This document shows, in pieces, positions 1 to 14,500 of a stretch of DNA of 64,000 nucleotides (within the stretch, counting starts at the first letter, position 1; each line of letters starts with the position of its first letter). Source of the stretch: Pempheris klunzingeri (Eukaryota; Chordata; Actinopteri; Acropomatiformes; Pempheridae). The stretch spans positions 3,369,908 through 3,433,907 of the forward strand of contig NC_092033.1 of assembly GCF_042242105.1 (NCBI RefSeq), written 5' to 3'. A model generated the notes under the pieces. That model ran no database searches. It was given only the letters and a program-made list of their open reading frames with translations, and was not told where the DNA came from. A program made the translations under genes and the position numbers.

Positions 1-326
1 TCCTCCAGCGGCACCTCCCTCGATCCTGAATCCGAGAGATGCTCCTCGCTGTCGGGGCGCAGCGCTTCATCCTTGGCCGGCGGGGCGGTGGAGGTCGCGG
101 GCGGGGCGCTGCAGCCGTCTGCGTTGGACCTGCTGGGAGTGGGACCCCCCGGACTGCTGCTCCACCCAAACCCCGGCGCGGTGCATCCTGATGAGGCACG
201 ACTGTTGGAGGGGCTCGCCAGACGGTCTTTGGCGTGTGCAGGCACCGGCGCCGCTCCGCCGGGCTTCTCCGCGGACGGAACCTCCTCCCAGTCCAGCAGA
301 GGGGCTCGATCCGACCGCTCCACCAT
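1..326 (-). CDS. 5' coding exon of an unrecognised gene (partial, runs off left edge)
   Basis: On the minus strand an ATG at 326-324 opens a frame that stays open to the window edge (108 codons). It has a good Kozak context (G at -3 region, G at +4) and an in-frame TGA upstream at 350-348. The protein begins MVERSDRAPLLDWEEVP, then becomes a low-complexity Ser/Pro/Ala/Gly-rich stretch with acidic patches, as in the disordered N-terminus of many vertebrate regulatory or membrane proteins. The segment is GC- and CpG-rich, unlike the rest of the window, which fits a CpG-island first exon. It faces away from ARL1, so the two probably share a promoter. I do not recognise the family and assign no function. 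The plus-strand frame across the same bases is open too, but lacks a convincing start and looks like a by-product of base composition. Confidence 0.55.
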   Translation of the reverse strand, partial: MVERSDRAPLLDWEEVPSAEKPGGAAPVPAHAKDRLASPSNSRASSGCTAPGFGWSSSPGGPTPSRSNADGCSAPPATSTAPPAKDEALRPDSEEHLSDSGSREVPLE

Positions 327-1030
327 CCTGTCGGCGGTCCCTCCTCGTCAGTCTCACCGCGGATTGTAAATGATGTCTCAGCCGACGGGCACCAGGTCCA
401 TCCGTGGATAATTACACCTCAGAGCGATTCCCACATTGCAAAGTTAACCTAAACTGTTTAAAATGGCTCCATTTTGCATCAGATTAACGTTGCGCGTTGC
501 AGATTTCACATCTATCTTTATAATCTTTCTTGTCTGAAGTGATCATAAATTTGATGCTGTTCAGAGAGGGCAACTCCTTCGTCTCATCTAAGCTGCATTC
601 AAAACAATTCACCAGCCGCTGTCACATTCTCTTTATTAGGAATAGCTGCTGAACAGTTGGGAACACGCATTTTGCTTTGGCGTCTTGAACGCACCACGTA
701 ACGACGGCGTCAGGAAGAATCTGAAGCTTCTCTTCACAAACAGCACTTTCGTCTAAATTAAAAACAATGTTTTAATAAAGCAGCGCGCCCACAATTAATG
801 TCTAATTAATTAAAAATAACTATTAATATGTCAAATATCTTGTTTAATTTTTTCATCATCAGTTAATTTAACAGTTTAATGGCCCGTTGTTTTTTAACGT
901 GTTGAATGTTGTGAAACAAAATCAAAGCCAGAGTCGGTGACGTCGTTCAGTGACACGTCAGCCACACGGAAGAAGGTCTCTGTCCAACCTGCTGCTGTGC
1001 CGCTGATACAAGGAGCGTAGTCTTATAAAA
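327..1030. promoter_or_regulatory. Divergent promoter region between the unknown gene and ARL1
   Basis: About 700 bases separate the two divergent start codons. A full CRE-like octamer, TGACGTCG, lies at 938-945 and a half-site, CACGTCA, at 954-960, roughly 70-90 bases before the ARL1 start. This is where CREB/ATF-type sites sit in many housekeeping promoters. The middle (about 740-900) is AT-rich and shows nothing I recognise. No TATA box is suitably spaced for ARL1; TATAAAA at 1024-1030 abuts the ATG and cannot serve. Confidence 0.5.
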
Positions 1031-4042
<3,012 letters not shown>

Positions 4043-5598
4043 AGGCTCCCACCCATCCTGTGTATATACTCCTGACCTTTGACCCTTCTGTTTGGAGCCT
4101 TGTGACTGACCCCCCCTCCCCACGCCCCACTGGACCGGTGATTGCACTCCTCCCCACCTCCTCCCCACCTGAAGCCTTGGCCAAGCCCCCCCCCCCCAAT
4201 GCCTAACGCCTTTCAAGCCTGGGACTGAGAAGCGAAGGCTGCAGTAATTTCTGGACTGGGCACAAACATACTAAGCCCCATCTCTCCCAATGCAGGTGAC
4301 ACGAGTGAAGGTTTTAGAGAGCCGTGACTTCAGCGATGGATGGGCCACAAGTTAGTATTTACATATCTGTGTTTTGGGAATGGGGAAAAAATGTTGCTAA
4401 TTTTATTAATCCACTTGTAAGAGGCAACACTCGTAATTAATCATGAATCAAGAGGAATCAATAAATGAGACTGAAAAGCCCATCCACTCTGACCCTCTGT
4501 AGCATTTCTGAAATTAGGCGTCTTTGCTGGACAAAGCATCAGGTAGCTTCATCTTCTCCCCAACATCCGCATGTAGTGAAGCCAGAAGGCGCTCAGCAGC
4601 TGATGGGCACTAATGTCGGCAAGAAAAATGCTATTAAAATCCCATCAGGGCACAAACATTATCAGAGGTTCCACAGTACCGACTTCACTCCTGCTCCTGA
4701 CCCGAGGACACGTCACCACTGACGGGCTCATTCCACAGTTTTTAATAGTGAATTTCCATGTTTAGAGCAGTGAAGGAGAAATCCAGCTGTGGATGGCAGA
4801 CCTCTTGAGCGAAGCATTTTGCTTTACTGTGGGAAATTACAGACAGTAAAAAAAAAAAAAAAAAGTATATGTCCTCTGGCCAAGTGTTACTGCAGCCTGG
4901 GCTGTTTTTGTACTATAGACAGGCAGATTTAATGGCATGGATTTCTATTTTGTTCTCCTGTTCATTTGTGTTGTTCCCACTTTTTTTTTTTCAAATAATT
5001 TCACAGTTAATGTCTTTTTTCCACTGAAATCGTCAAGCTTTGGCATATGAGTCATTTAGTTACTGAACACTAACTGTGTGCTCAAAGTTTTATGGTTGCA
5101 TATTTATATCTGCTTGTACAGTGAAAATGATTCTCAGTAAAGATTGCTATCAGTGATTGTACCCATTTTGTTTTAAGATTGTTTGATTTTAAAATTGTAA
5201 CAGTAGTAGACAGATCGGGAAAAAAATCTTTTAATTACAAAATGCTGAAGTTTTAACTGCATGGGATATAAATCTGAGGACTATTCTACAATTCATATAA
5301 ACTGACATTAGCTGCTCAGAGACGTCCTGCTGTGTATGTTTTCCAATTCCTTTTACACTCAAACATGTCGGACACCTGGAAGAGGAGATGGAGTACGTTA
5401 TGATTTTGCTCGGTTAGTTGGAGTTTGTTTCCGCACACAGTCGATGTCGTGTCTTCTTTGTCAACTGACTTAATTTAAAGCAGAAAAAGTCATTATGTAA
5501 CATCGGGGAGTGAGTCTTGTGGAATCTGCGGTCACATGTTCAGCTTCCTGCTGAATCAAAGCAGTCACTTCACTGGGTCACCTGACCACCTACACGGC
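4043..5598. other. ARL1 3' UTR and convergent ARL1/UTP20 intergenic stretch
   Basis: The ARL1 3' UTR has a C-rich run at 4189-4197 and a consensus AATAAA signal at 4460-4465. An A-run of about 17 bases lies at 4848-4864 and a T-run at 4981-4991. The UTP20 3' UTR must lie in the right-hand part; I could not choose one polyadenylation signal for it. No open frame here looks like a gene. Confidence 0.6.
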
Positions 5599-8500
5599 TC
5601 ACTGCACCATGGCCAGGTCTTTGAGCGCGTGGCTCCGGTGCTTCTTGGCTTTATATCCCGGCCGCAGGAACTCGATCTTCCTCTTCTTGGCTTCGATTTT
5701 GTTCTTGTGCTTCTTGAGTTTCTTCTTGGCTGCGATGTCTGGGTTGGTTACCGCCTGGGGGAACAGAGCACGATGGTAAATGGGTTGCAAGGATGTGTCG
5801 TTCTTGTGTTTGTACGTGTGTGAGCTCCCACCACATACCTGCATGGCTCGGTGTCGTTTCCGTGCCGCTCGCCTTTGTGAAAACTCCTTCTGGACAGCAG
5901 AGAAGGCCAGGGAGAATCTCTCCAGGCCTGTTTGTCTCTTCAGCAGATCGATCAGCTCCTGTGCCAGGTTCTTCAGTGTGGGATCTGGACATAGACGGTG
6001 GATGCAGTTCAGTGGAATTTTTAATTCTTTATACTTAATTTATTTGAGTTCTGCCAGAGTTTAAGGCTTTTTAAGAGCAGTTACCTTGGTCTGCGTAGGT
6101 GCTGTCCAGCTCCCTGTACAGAGGAGTGACGACAGTGGTCAGATAGGGGCCGAGGCGCTCCTTCCCCAGGTCCATGGCCATCGCACCCAGGAACTTAAAC
6201 ACACACGTTCTCTGTGGGAGAGGATGGAGGGAAGGAGAATGAGATTATTGACAATGGTGTGACTGCTTCAAATGTTAGAATTCAAAGGGAGTGCTGTTAA
6301 AAATGTAACGGCATGTTTAAATAAAATCAGGCAAAGAAAAGGGAAGTATTTTAAGATTGAAGGTGCATCACAGGCCCTAAACTAGAAACGCTTTCAGCTG
6401 AAGTTAATAGTTATTAGCTTTATTGTATGTTGTTAGCAAACAGTTGCTTATTTACATGTCCAATAGATGTGGAGTAGCATTGGAGGAAATATCTGGAGAT
6501 CTCTTTATCTGCTAAATGGACTTTGTTCACCAACTGTATCCTTAAAATGATTATTGTGATAAATACATTTTGCCGCCTGCCCTGTGAGTAGACTGAGAGC
6601 TCAGTGACGTGTCTGAATAATAAGATTCTGCTGAACTGGGGGAAGACATGTATTTCCATGGTTACCTTCAGGGGAACTTTAGGGGTGTATGCCGCCTCTC
6701 TCTTGGCCATCAGCGACAGCTTCTTCATCAACCACAGCAGGGAAGGAGGCCGATCATCCTTCTCATCTTCCTCTTCCTCCTTTTCTTTCTCTAAATCTTT
6801 GTCATCTTCATCACCATTCTCACTTTGCCCTTCCTCCTCCTCTTCTTCTTCCTCCTCGTCTTCCTTCTCATCCTCCTCTTTCGTTTCTTCCGGAGGGGAA
6901 GTGACGTCCGACTCGGGGGAAATGAGGTAGATCACCTTCGCGACGAACAGCAGGTTCTTGATCACCTGTGAACGGAGCACAAACCGCCTGTCAATCAAAT
7001 CTCGTGTGTGGTTTGAATTTGGCTTCGACTGCCGAGTGTCTCAGATGTGTTTCAGGTACCTGCTCTCCTGACGCCGTGTCCAGGAACTTGGACTGTAGCT
7101 GACTGCAGAACGATAGCGCCAGCTCTCTCATCTGAATGTCATTAAAACAAAAAAAGAGAACATTTGTTCAAACAGCCAGAGTAAGATGCTGAAAGTAGAT
7201 CATCGCAGTAGAAACGTGCTGCCCTTGGCCTCACCTTCTTGTCAAGGCTGCTGGTGATGAAGACTGTGCCTGCCGACTGAGGCGAAGAATCCCCTCCTCC
7301 TCCTCCTCCTCTCCATAGAGCCACTAGCTGCTCCGCCTGATGGGCTGCGAACAGCTGACCAAAAAGCTGCGAGGCGGTCAGCCACACCCAGCAGTGAGGG
7401 TGTCGCAGGTGGGCTTCAATGTGACCTGCATGGAAAAGAAGAAAGTAAATGAGTGTGTGTCCAACTGATTTGATTTCACTTCATTACATGTAGTGCTTCA
7501 TCCCCAAACTGACTGAGCAACGAAAGAGTCTGTTCAGTCAAACCTGTCGGACTCCAAATCTTCTGTCCCATTAACTTCAAATAAAACATGAGGGGCGTCA
7601 GATGTAATATAACCTGCTGCAAACAACATTCTTGTCAAGCTGCGGATAACAAAACTATTATTTGACCACATATGCAGTGAACTGATTCCAGACTGTTATA
7701 GATTAGAAAAGCAATAACAGGAGATGGTTGTTTTGCTCCAAATAACCTCTGTTGCTGTACCGTGCTACATATATAATCTATATGTGCACTACAAAAGGAA
7801 GCAGCATCATGTTCAGCATGTTCAGAACAGGACGGACGTGGAGGATTTAAGCTCAGAGGAAAAGTCATTTCTTGTGTTTTCTTTTCACCCCACTCCACTA
7901 ACCCGTTCTGATGATCGTCTTTGGTGCCTAACAAAGACATCAGTGTTGCATCATCTGAAAATGTCTATATAAATGTATTTGGAATATATTTTAGGGTCCT
8001 GCTGAGTTAGGAAGTTGAATATGTCTGCTTAAATATCTGTACTTGACTTAATTAATACTTAATTGTACCACTGAATCAAATGAGGATTAACCTCCATTTG
8101 AATCATCTTTGCCAGTAAAAGCTCTGGCTGAACTGTTCTGACTGCAGATGTAACATCTAAGAAGACGGCCCTGATTGTAGTTTAAGGCTTGTGTAGAGGC
8201 TCTAATATTAGATGCATCAGTGTTACAACTGCATCCTCTCTGCTACTGTTCTACTTAAATGCAAACTGGTGAGTGTCCAGCTGGCCACAGTTCTCTCTGG
8301 GTTACAGGACGATAATCAGAGTTCCTCAGCATGTAGTTTTTATGGAAGAGGAGTGATGTGAGAGTCTATCAAACACTGACAAACAGATTTCCGGGTGTGA
8401 GTTTAAGTAATATGGAGGCGGTGTGTGTTGGTGCTTTACCCCAGATGCGACTGAGCGTGTCATGAGGCTTGCTGAGCTCCAGCAGGCCGCAGTGTTTGCT

Positions 8501-11500
8501 CAGTTTGGTGATGAGAGTCAGAAAACTGAACAACAGCCTGTCTGCCCCTCTCTCATCCTGCTCCTCCTCGATCTGAAAGACACACAGAGTTAAGAAGTTT
8601 GCATTTATTCACGTCTCGTACAACTTGGTGGCTGTGGACGGTGCCGATGTGTCGCCTCACATCTTCGTAGTTGTCGGGGTTTATCTCTTTCTCCAGCAGG
8701 GGCAGCAGGTCGTCCAGGCGGCGGGTGAATTTCTCCTCCTCCACCTCGACGAAGAGACCACAAATGTGAGCCCCGAGACGCCGCAGGTTGGCCTGGGAGG
8801 GTGGAAGAAAGGTCAAAGATTTAAATTATATCTTGTAGTTATATAAGTTTTTTTTCAGCTTTATTATCTCAGTGAGAGCGTTACGTTTTCTCTTCTCTTA
8901 CCTGAGAGACGAGCTAAAATAACACGTTGACAAATAAATGACTCTGATTTTAATTTACTTTTGGGTCACACGTGTTGTCCCAGAATTGTGTTTGTACCTT
9001 TTCTGCACTCATCCATGTTTTGACGAGGGAGAACAGGGTGTTCTGCTGGTTCAACTCCAGCTTGGACAGCAGGACCTTGATGGCCATGGCGGCCATCTTC
9101 TTACAGCGTGCCGAGTCATCGTTGACCACGACCAGAGTCAGCGGTGCGAAGAACAAGCTGTTGTGCTGCAACAGCAGCTTCTGAAAAGAAGAAAAACCCA
9201 ATCTGGTGACTGTCTGTGCTATGATAAGATTTGCATGCAGTTTTAACCAAAGTTTGTTTTTTTTAGTCTACTTCTTGTACTTGGTTACTTGAGAGGGAAT
9301 CTACTCACCTGAGGGAAGGTCTGGAAGATGTAGGCCAGCATCTCCAGCACAGACTCCCTGCCTGTGTCGTGCTCGTAGTGCAGCTGGGCCACCACAAAGT
9401 CCAGGTGCTGTTTCAGCTTCCTCCCCAGTGGGTAGTCCAGCAGGTACTTCAGATAGATCTGCAAAACACAGATCATCAACGCTGGCTGAACACAAGCTTT
9501 TAAAACTGTCATTCAACGTACAGCAGAGAGGAAAAATGTGGTTTGTCCTCTTTTATGCTGAGTACCTGTCTGCAGTGGTTTCTGATCATGGCATTACTGC
9601 CGGTGACGGACAGCTTGGCCACCTTTTTCAGCACCTCCTCCATCTCTGGAACAACGAGCTTCCTGGACAGAATCGCCTGCAGGAGACATGAACACATGTA
9701 AACATTTTCCTGAGAGAGTTTGTCACAAAACTTTGATAATCTCTCATGTTTTCGCTCTTTGGGTTTGTCCTTCACAGAACCACAAACACTCCGGCTGACA
9801 CTTGACTGGCTACCTTCAGCAGGCCGAAGGCGGTGGCCTGGCGGGACTGGTCGTAGATGTCCTCCTCAGCATATCCCAGCAACACCTGCAGTTGCGTCTC
9901 TGAGATGTTGTTGCTTTTGACATTCTTCACCAGAATGGTGATGGTCTGTGAGACAAACAGAGTGAACATTATAGACCAGAGCAGAAGTTTTAGCTTCATA
10001 TTCTTTTATTAGGTTTCTTCAACCCGGGTGCTCCATGACATTTTGTTCTGTCATATTGTTCCAGACAGCTGCCGTCATCTTACAGGAACATAAATACATG
10101 GAGTCCTTACACAACAAACTGACAGATGGTATCACCTGTTCACCTTCAGCTGTGCATACATGTGCTTCTATTATTTGTGGTACCTTGAAGCAGTTCTGGA
10201 CCAGGTGGTAGTTCTCCCCGCGGGCGGCTCCGGCCTTGGAGTAATCCTTGAGCAGGACAAAGAGCTGCTTGGTCAGCTGACTGGCGTTCTGCTCCACTGC
10301 GGGCAGAGGGAACTTCAGCAGCCATGTGAACGCTACCAGAGCCTCCGTGATCACCTGGGAGGAAGAAGAGATACAAGAAGCAGGTCAGGGTGGAGGAAGC
10401 CGAGGTCTCCATTTTATTTATTTGAGAAACTTTGATGCTCAAAGTTAGGGTGATAACAGGAAATGCCGGCACCTTGACATGCATGGAGTCGAGGCAGTCG
10501 AGCAGCAGCAGTATGAAAGGATCCAGCATCTGCAGAACTGAGGCCTCAGACGACGTCACTTTGGATTTCTTCAGACTCAGGTGGAGGAGCTGAGAAAGCA
10601 GCCATGTGTAATCTTTATTTCACTGCACATTTCAATGACATTATATTGCTACAAACTACAGCTAACAAAGCACCAGATGGGAGCACTGAATCCTAGCTTA
10701 TAGAGAGTATCGCTGTGCACCTTGAGGCCAGCGTCCACCAGGATGTGCATGTTGGTTTTGCAGCTGACCGCAGCTTTCTTCCCCCCTCTCTTTGGAGTTG
10801 GAGGCAGGAGCAGGCAGCTGGGAGGGGGCAGTCTGGGGTCTGGGGGAGGTTTTATTGAGGCTTTCTCCCTACAAACACACATGCATATATACAGCGTCAA
10901 GCTCGGTCGATGGAAATAAGCATCGAAGTGATTTACTGAGCTTTTGTGAGTGTTTCTGTGTGTACCGGTCTCTCTTGGTGAGCAGCGGCAGACTCTCGCT
11001 GACCAAGCCGTGGCACAGCAGTAAGATATCCTGGGATGTCATGCGCTCGTTGACTAGCAGACCAAGGACCAGCCGCCGCAGCACGGCACCAACCCGGTTA
11101 CACACCTTTAGACTGGACGAGTTCTCCAGGATCTGAGAGAAGGGGAAATGAAACATTAGAGTTAGACAGCAACTCATCTTTGTCTCCATGGTTACTCCAT
11201 GGATTCAGCAACATTTGCTCCTGCCTCCTGCTCCTAAAAAGAATCCTACATAACAGTAATTTTATTAATCATCAGTGTATCCAGTTATATTTTAGACCTC
11301 CTGCTACAGTTTGTCACTTCCTGAGCAGCAAAGGAGGAGCTGCTCCCTCACAAGGCCGTAAGCAGTTACTGCATTACAGACCTGAACATGTCTCAGATTA
11401 ATGCCCAACAGTTCCTCATCTTACTATTACTATTATTATTGGTCTTAAGGAAACTCTCTTGCACTCATTTGAGTTTAAACATATATTCATTCTTGTATAT

Positions 11501-14500
11501 TTAGGTCTTTTTTATAACTTTCACATTAAATCAACCCTCCTACCTCCTTCAGTGGCAGTATTAACTTGGTGATGCTCTCCTTGCTGCAAAACTGGGCCAG
11601 CAGCTCGTAGGAGTCCATGCTCTTGCTGTGTCGAGCCTCCATCAGCTTGGAGACGATCCCCTTCACCTCCTTCTCCTCGGCCACAGCCCCAAACAGCTCG
11701 TTGTTGAAGATCTGACCAACAGGGATGAAGGCAAAAGGGGAGAATCCAGAATAAACATCAAACACATCATCTGAATCAGATTTAACCAAATACTGCCATC
11801 TTTATTATTTGAGGTGGGTTTGAGGTGTGAAACGTTCTTACATCGATGAGCATGTTCATGCATGGGTCCAGGTCGCCACTCTTCAGGGTCGGACTGAGGA
11901 CCGACAGCAGCTGGTACACTGTGAACGTTAATACATGGACCTGGAAGCACAACAGAAAAACATTTAATAAGATTTTAGGCAAATATTCCCTATTTGTCTC
12001 TCACTTTCTTAAGAATGTTAAGGATTATTTGTGTGTTTTTAACTGTGTCTTTGTACCTGGTAGCCCTTCACCAGGACTCCTTGCATCTCTTTGAGCAAGT
12101 ACTGCAGGTACCTGCAGCCTAAAGTCTCAAGGATCTTCACCAGAGTTCCCCTCGCCACATCGCGGATCTCCTGGAAACGGTTCCTCAGCAACACACACAC
12201 CTTGATCAAGATTCTGGATGAGACGCACAAATTGTCAGAGAAAATACACACACACACACTACAATGACATTTTAAGTGGTCCAATAGTTTCAAGTAGAAA
12301 ATTCTCTCCACACAACTCTCAGTATCCGGGGGAACGACACTGTGCTCCTTCAGTGCTGTGGTCTGGAACGTCTTTCTAAACAAAACACACAGCTGCATAC
12401 CCAGGCAGGTTGGCGTCCATGATGTGTGGAGGCAGAGTCTGCATCAGTTTGACCATGGCGAAGGCTATTGGTATCCTCCCCACCTCCTCATCCTTCACGT
12501 CCTTTGACTTCACTGCCTTGTGCTCCTCGTCACGCTTTACCTAAGTGACACAGACACACACACAATTATAGGCCACTGCTGTTTAGAGATTTCAGAACAG
12601 ATTAAGACTGTGCGTGTGTGTGTGTGTGTGTGTGTTCGGGTCTTACTTTTGCAGTGAGACACTTGTGCAGACGAGGAAGCACGCTGTTGTTAACAGTCTG
12701 GTGGATGGCGTCGATCAGAGACGCCAGCTCCTCTTTGCTATGTGGCAGGCCGCTGGTCGCCACGGTGGGTTTAGGAGCCACTGGCCCCTTGGCTACGGTG
12801 GTGGCTGCTGCCTCAGAGACGACACCCTTTTCTCCATCGGTGGTGTCCATTTCCATGGCAACGTCGGATGGAGCTGCTTTACCGTCGACCTCCATTGCCT
12901 CCTCATCATCACTTGCGTCCAATTCGTCAGCTGCAGCCTGCTCCTCATCATCTGCGTCGACAGCGACGCTCCCAGCTGGTTAAAATACGTGAAATTAAAC
13001 ACACTGATCTAATTTTTCAGACTTTGACACAAAATCCAATTTGAAAAGTGATCAGTCACTCACCCTCTCTGGCCTGGGCAGCCTCCATTTCTCTGCTGAG
13101 GGTCTCATGGTCAAAATGGAAAGCCTCCAGCACTGTGACCAGCAAACTGCAGTTCCAGACCAGAAAAGTGGAGGAGGAGAGTTTATTAAATAAATCATGT
13201 CAATGTAAGTATGATGAATTAAATGAAAAGGTTTAAAAAAAGTTATTTATAAGCAGACAGCCCCACCTGACAGCCAGTTTCTGCTCAGCCTGCGCCGTCT
13301 GCAGGATGTGGATGAAGTGTTTCAGGTAGTAGAGGTACTTGGACCAGGTCAGGCGGCGGCACACTGCGCCCACCACCTCCACCGACGCTGTTATCATGTT
13401 CTCATGCTGCACGAGAGGAGAGGAGAGGAGAGGAGAGGAGAGGAGAGGAGAGGAGAGGAGAGATCAGACACACAAGCAAACAAATAAACACAACACATGT
13501 ATTAAAATCTCAAAGTTTGTAATGAAGCCGTTCAGATTTCTGCAGGTTTGTGTGCACATGAGTCACCTTGAGCATCTTTTCATCCAGCAGGGCGGTCATG
13601 GCGTACGGCATGATGTAGTTCTGGAGAGAGCGAGGCGTTAGCACCAGCTGGCCCTCGGTCAGCTGCTTCGCCAACTTCCTCAGGGCGCGACCCCGACGGT
13701 GGATCTAAACACAAGGAAAAAAAAACACACATATCAGTTTGATGGTGAGATGGGAAGGGAGAAAGGAGAGAGAGGAGTGACTTCTCATGGTTTCTCTCCT
13801 ACCTGGATGTGCTTCATATGCTCAAAGAAGTCAGACTCGGGGTCATTGTAGTCGGTGAGCTGCACCAGGTCCCTGAACTCCTTCCTGGAGGGAAAGGTCT
13901 TCACCAGGCAGGCCAGCACGGTGGTGTAGTCATGCTGCACACTCTGGTAGAGTGAAGAGGAAGAGCCTTACTATATACTGAGTCTAGTGCTTTCATCTTT
14001 AGAGCATTGCTCTGGATATAGTGTGTGTTTTTGGGAGGAAAGGTGTGTGTAGCTACCTCTGTCTTGCTGCGAAGCCCCTTGAGTACAGCGTCCAGGATGG
14101 TGTGCTGCACGACGTCCTTGTAGATCTGCTCTCCAGCGCCGACTGCCGCCAGCTGGGTGATCACTGCAGACAGACACAAGGTGGCGTTGTCTGCCAGCGA
14201 CATGTCACCAATCTGCACCAAAGCAGGGAGGGAGGGACGTTAAAAAGAGGGAAGAATTTAAATCAAAAAGATCATTAAAATATCTTCCAGCTGCAGCGGT
14301 TAGTTTAGACAGTATATCAGCTTACCTCATAGGTGTGGAAGCAGTTGTGCATGATGGTGCTGATGTAGTCCAGGTCCAGAGTGGTCATGTCCTTAACTCG
14401 CCTGCTGGCGTCTTGGAAAGCTGTCAGACGCACGTCAAAGTAGATCTCATCCAAGTGTCGGCTGTCAAAGGCATTGAGCTGGAGGAGAGCGGGCAGGAAA

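Noticed and set aside
73-373. Plus-strand open frames in the first 370 bases
   Set aside because: High GC keeps several frames open; the minus-strand frame has the better start context, an upstream stop and a protein-like beginning.
1024-1030. TATAAAA directly before the ARL1 ATG
   Set aside because: A TATA box must lie about 30 bases before the transcription start. This one abuts the start codon, so it is part of the leader by chance.
6604-6930. Plus-strand Ser-rich open frame opposite the UTP20 acidic exon
   Set aside because: It is the antisense of GAA/GAG-rich coding sequence, which always reads as a Ser/Phe-rich open frame.
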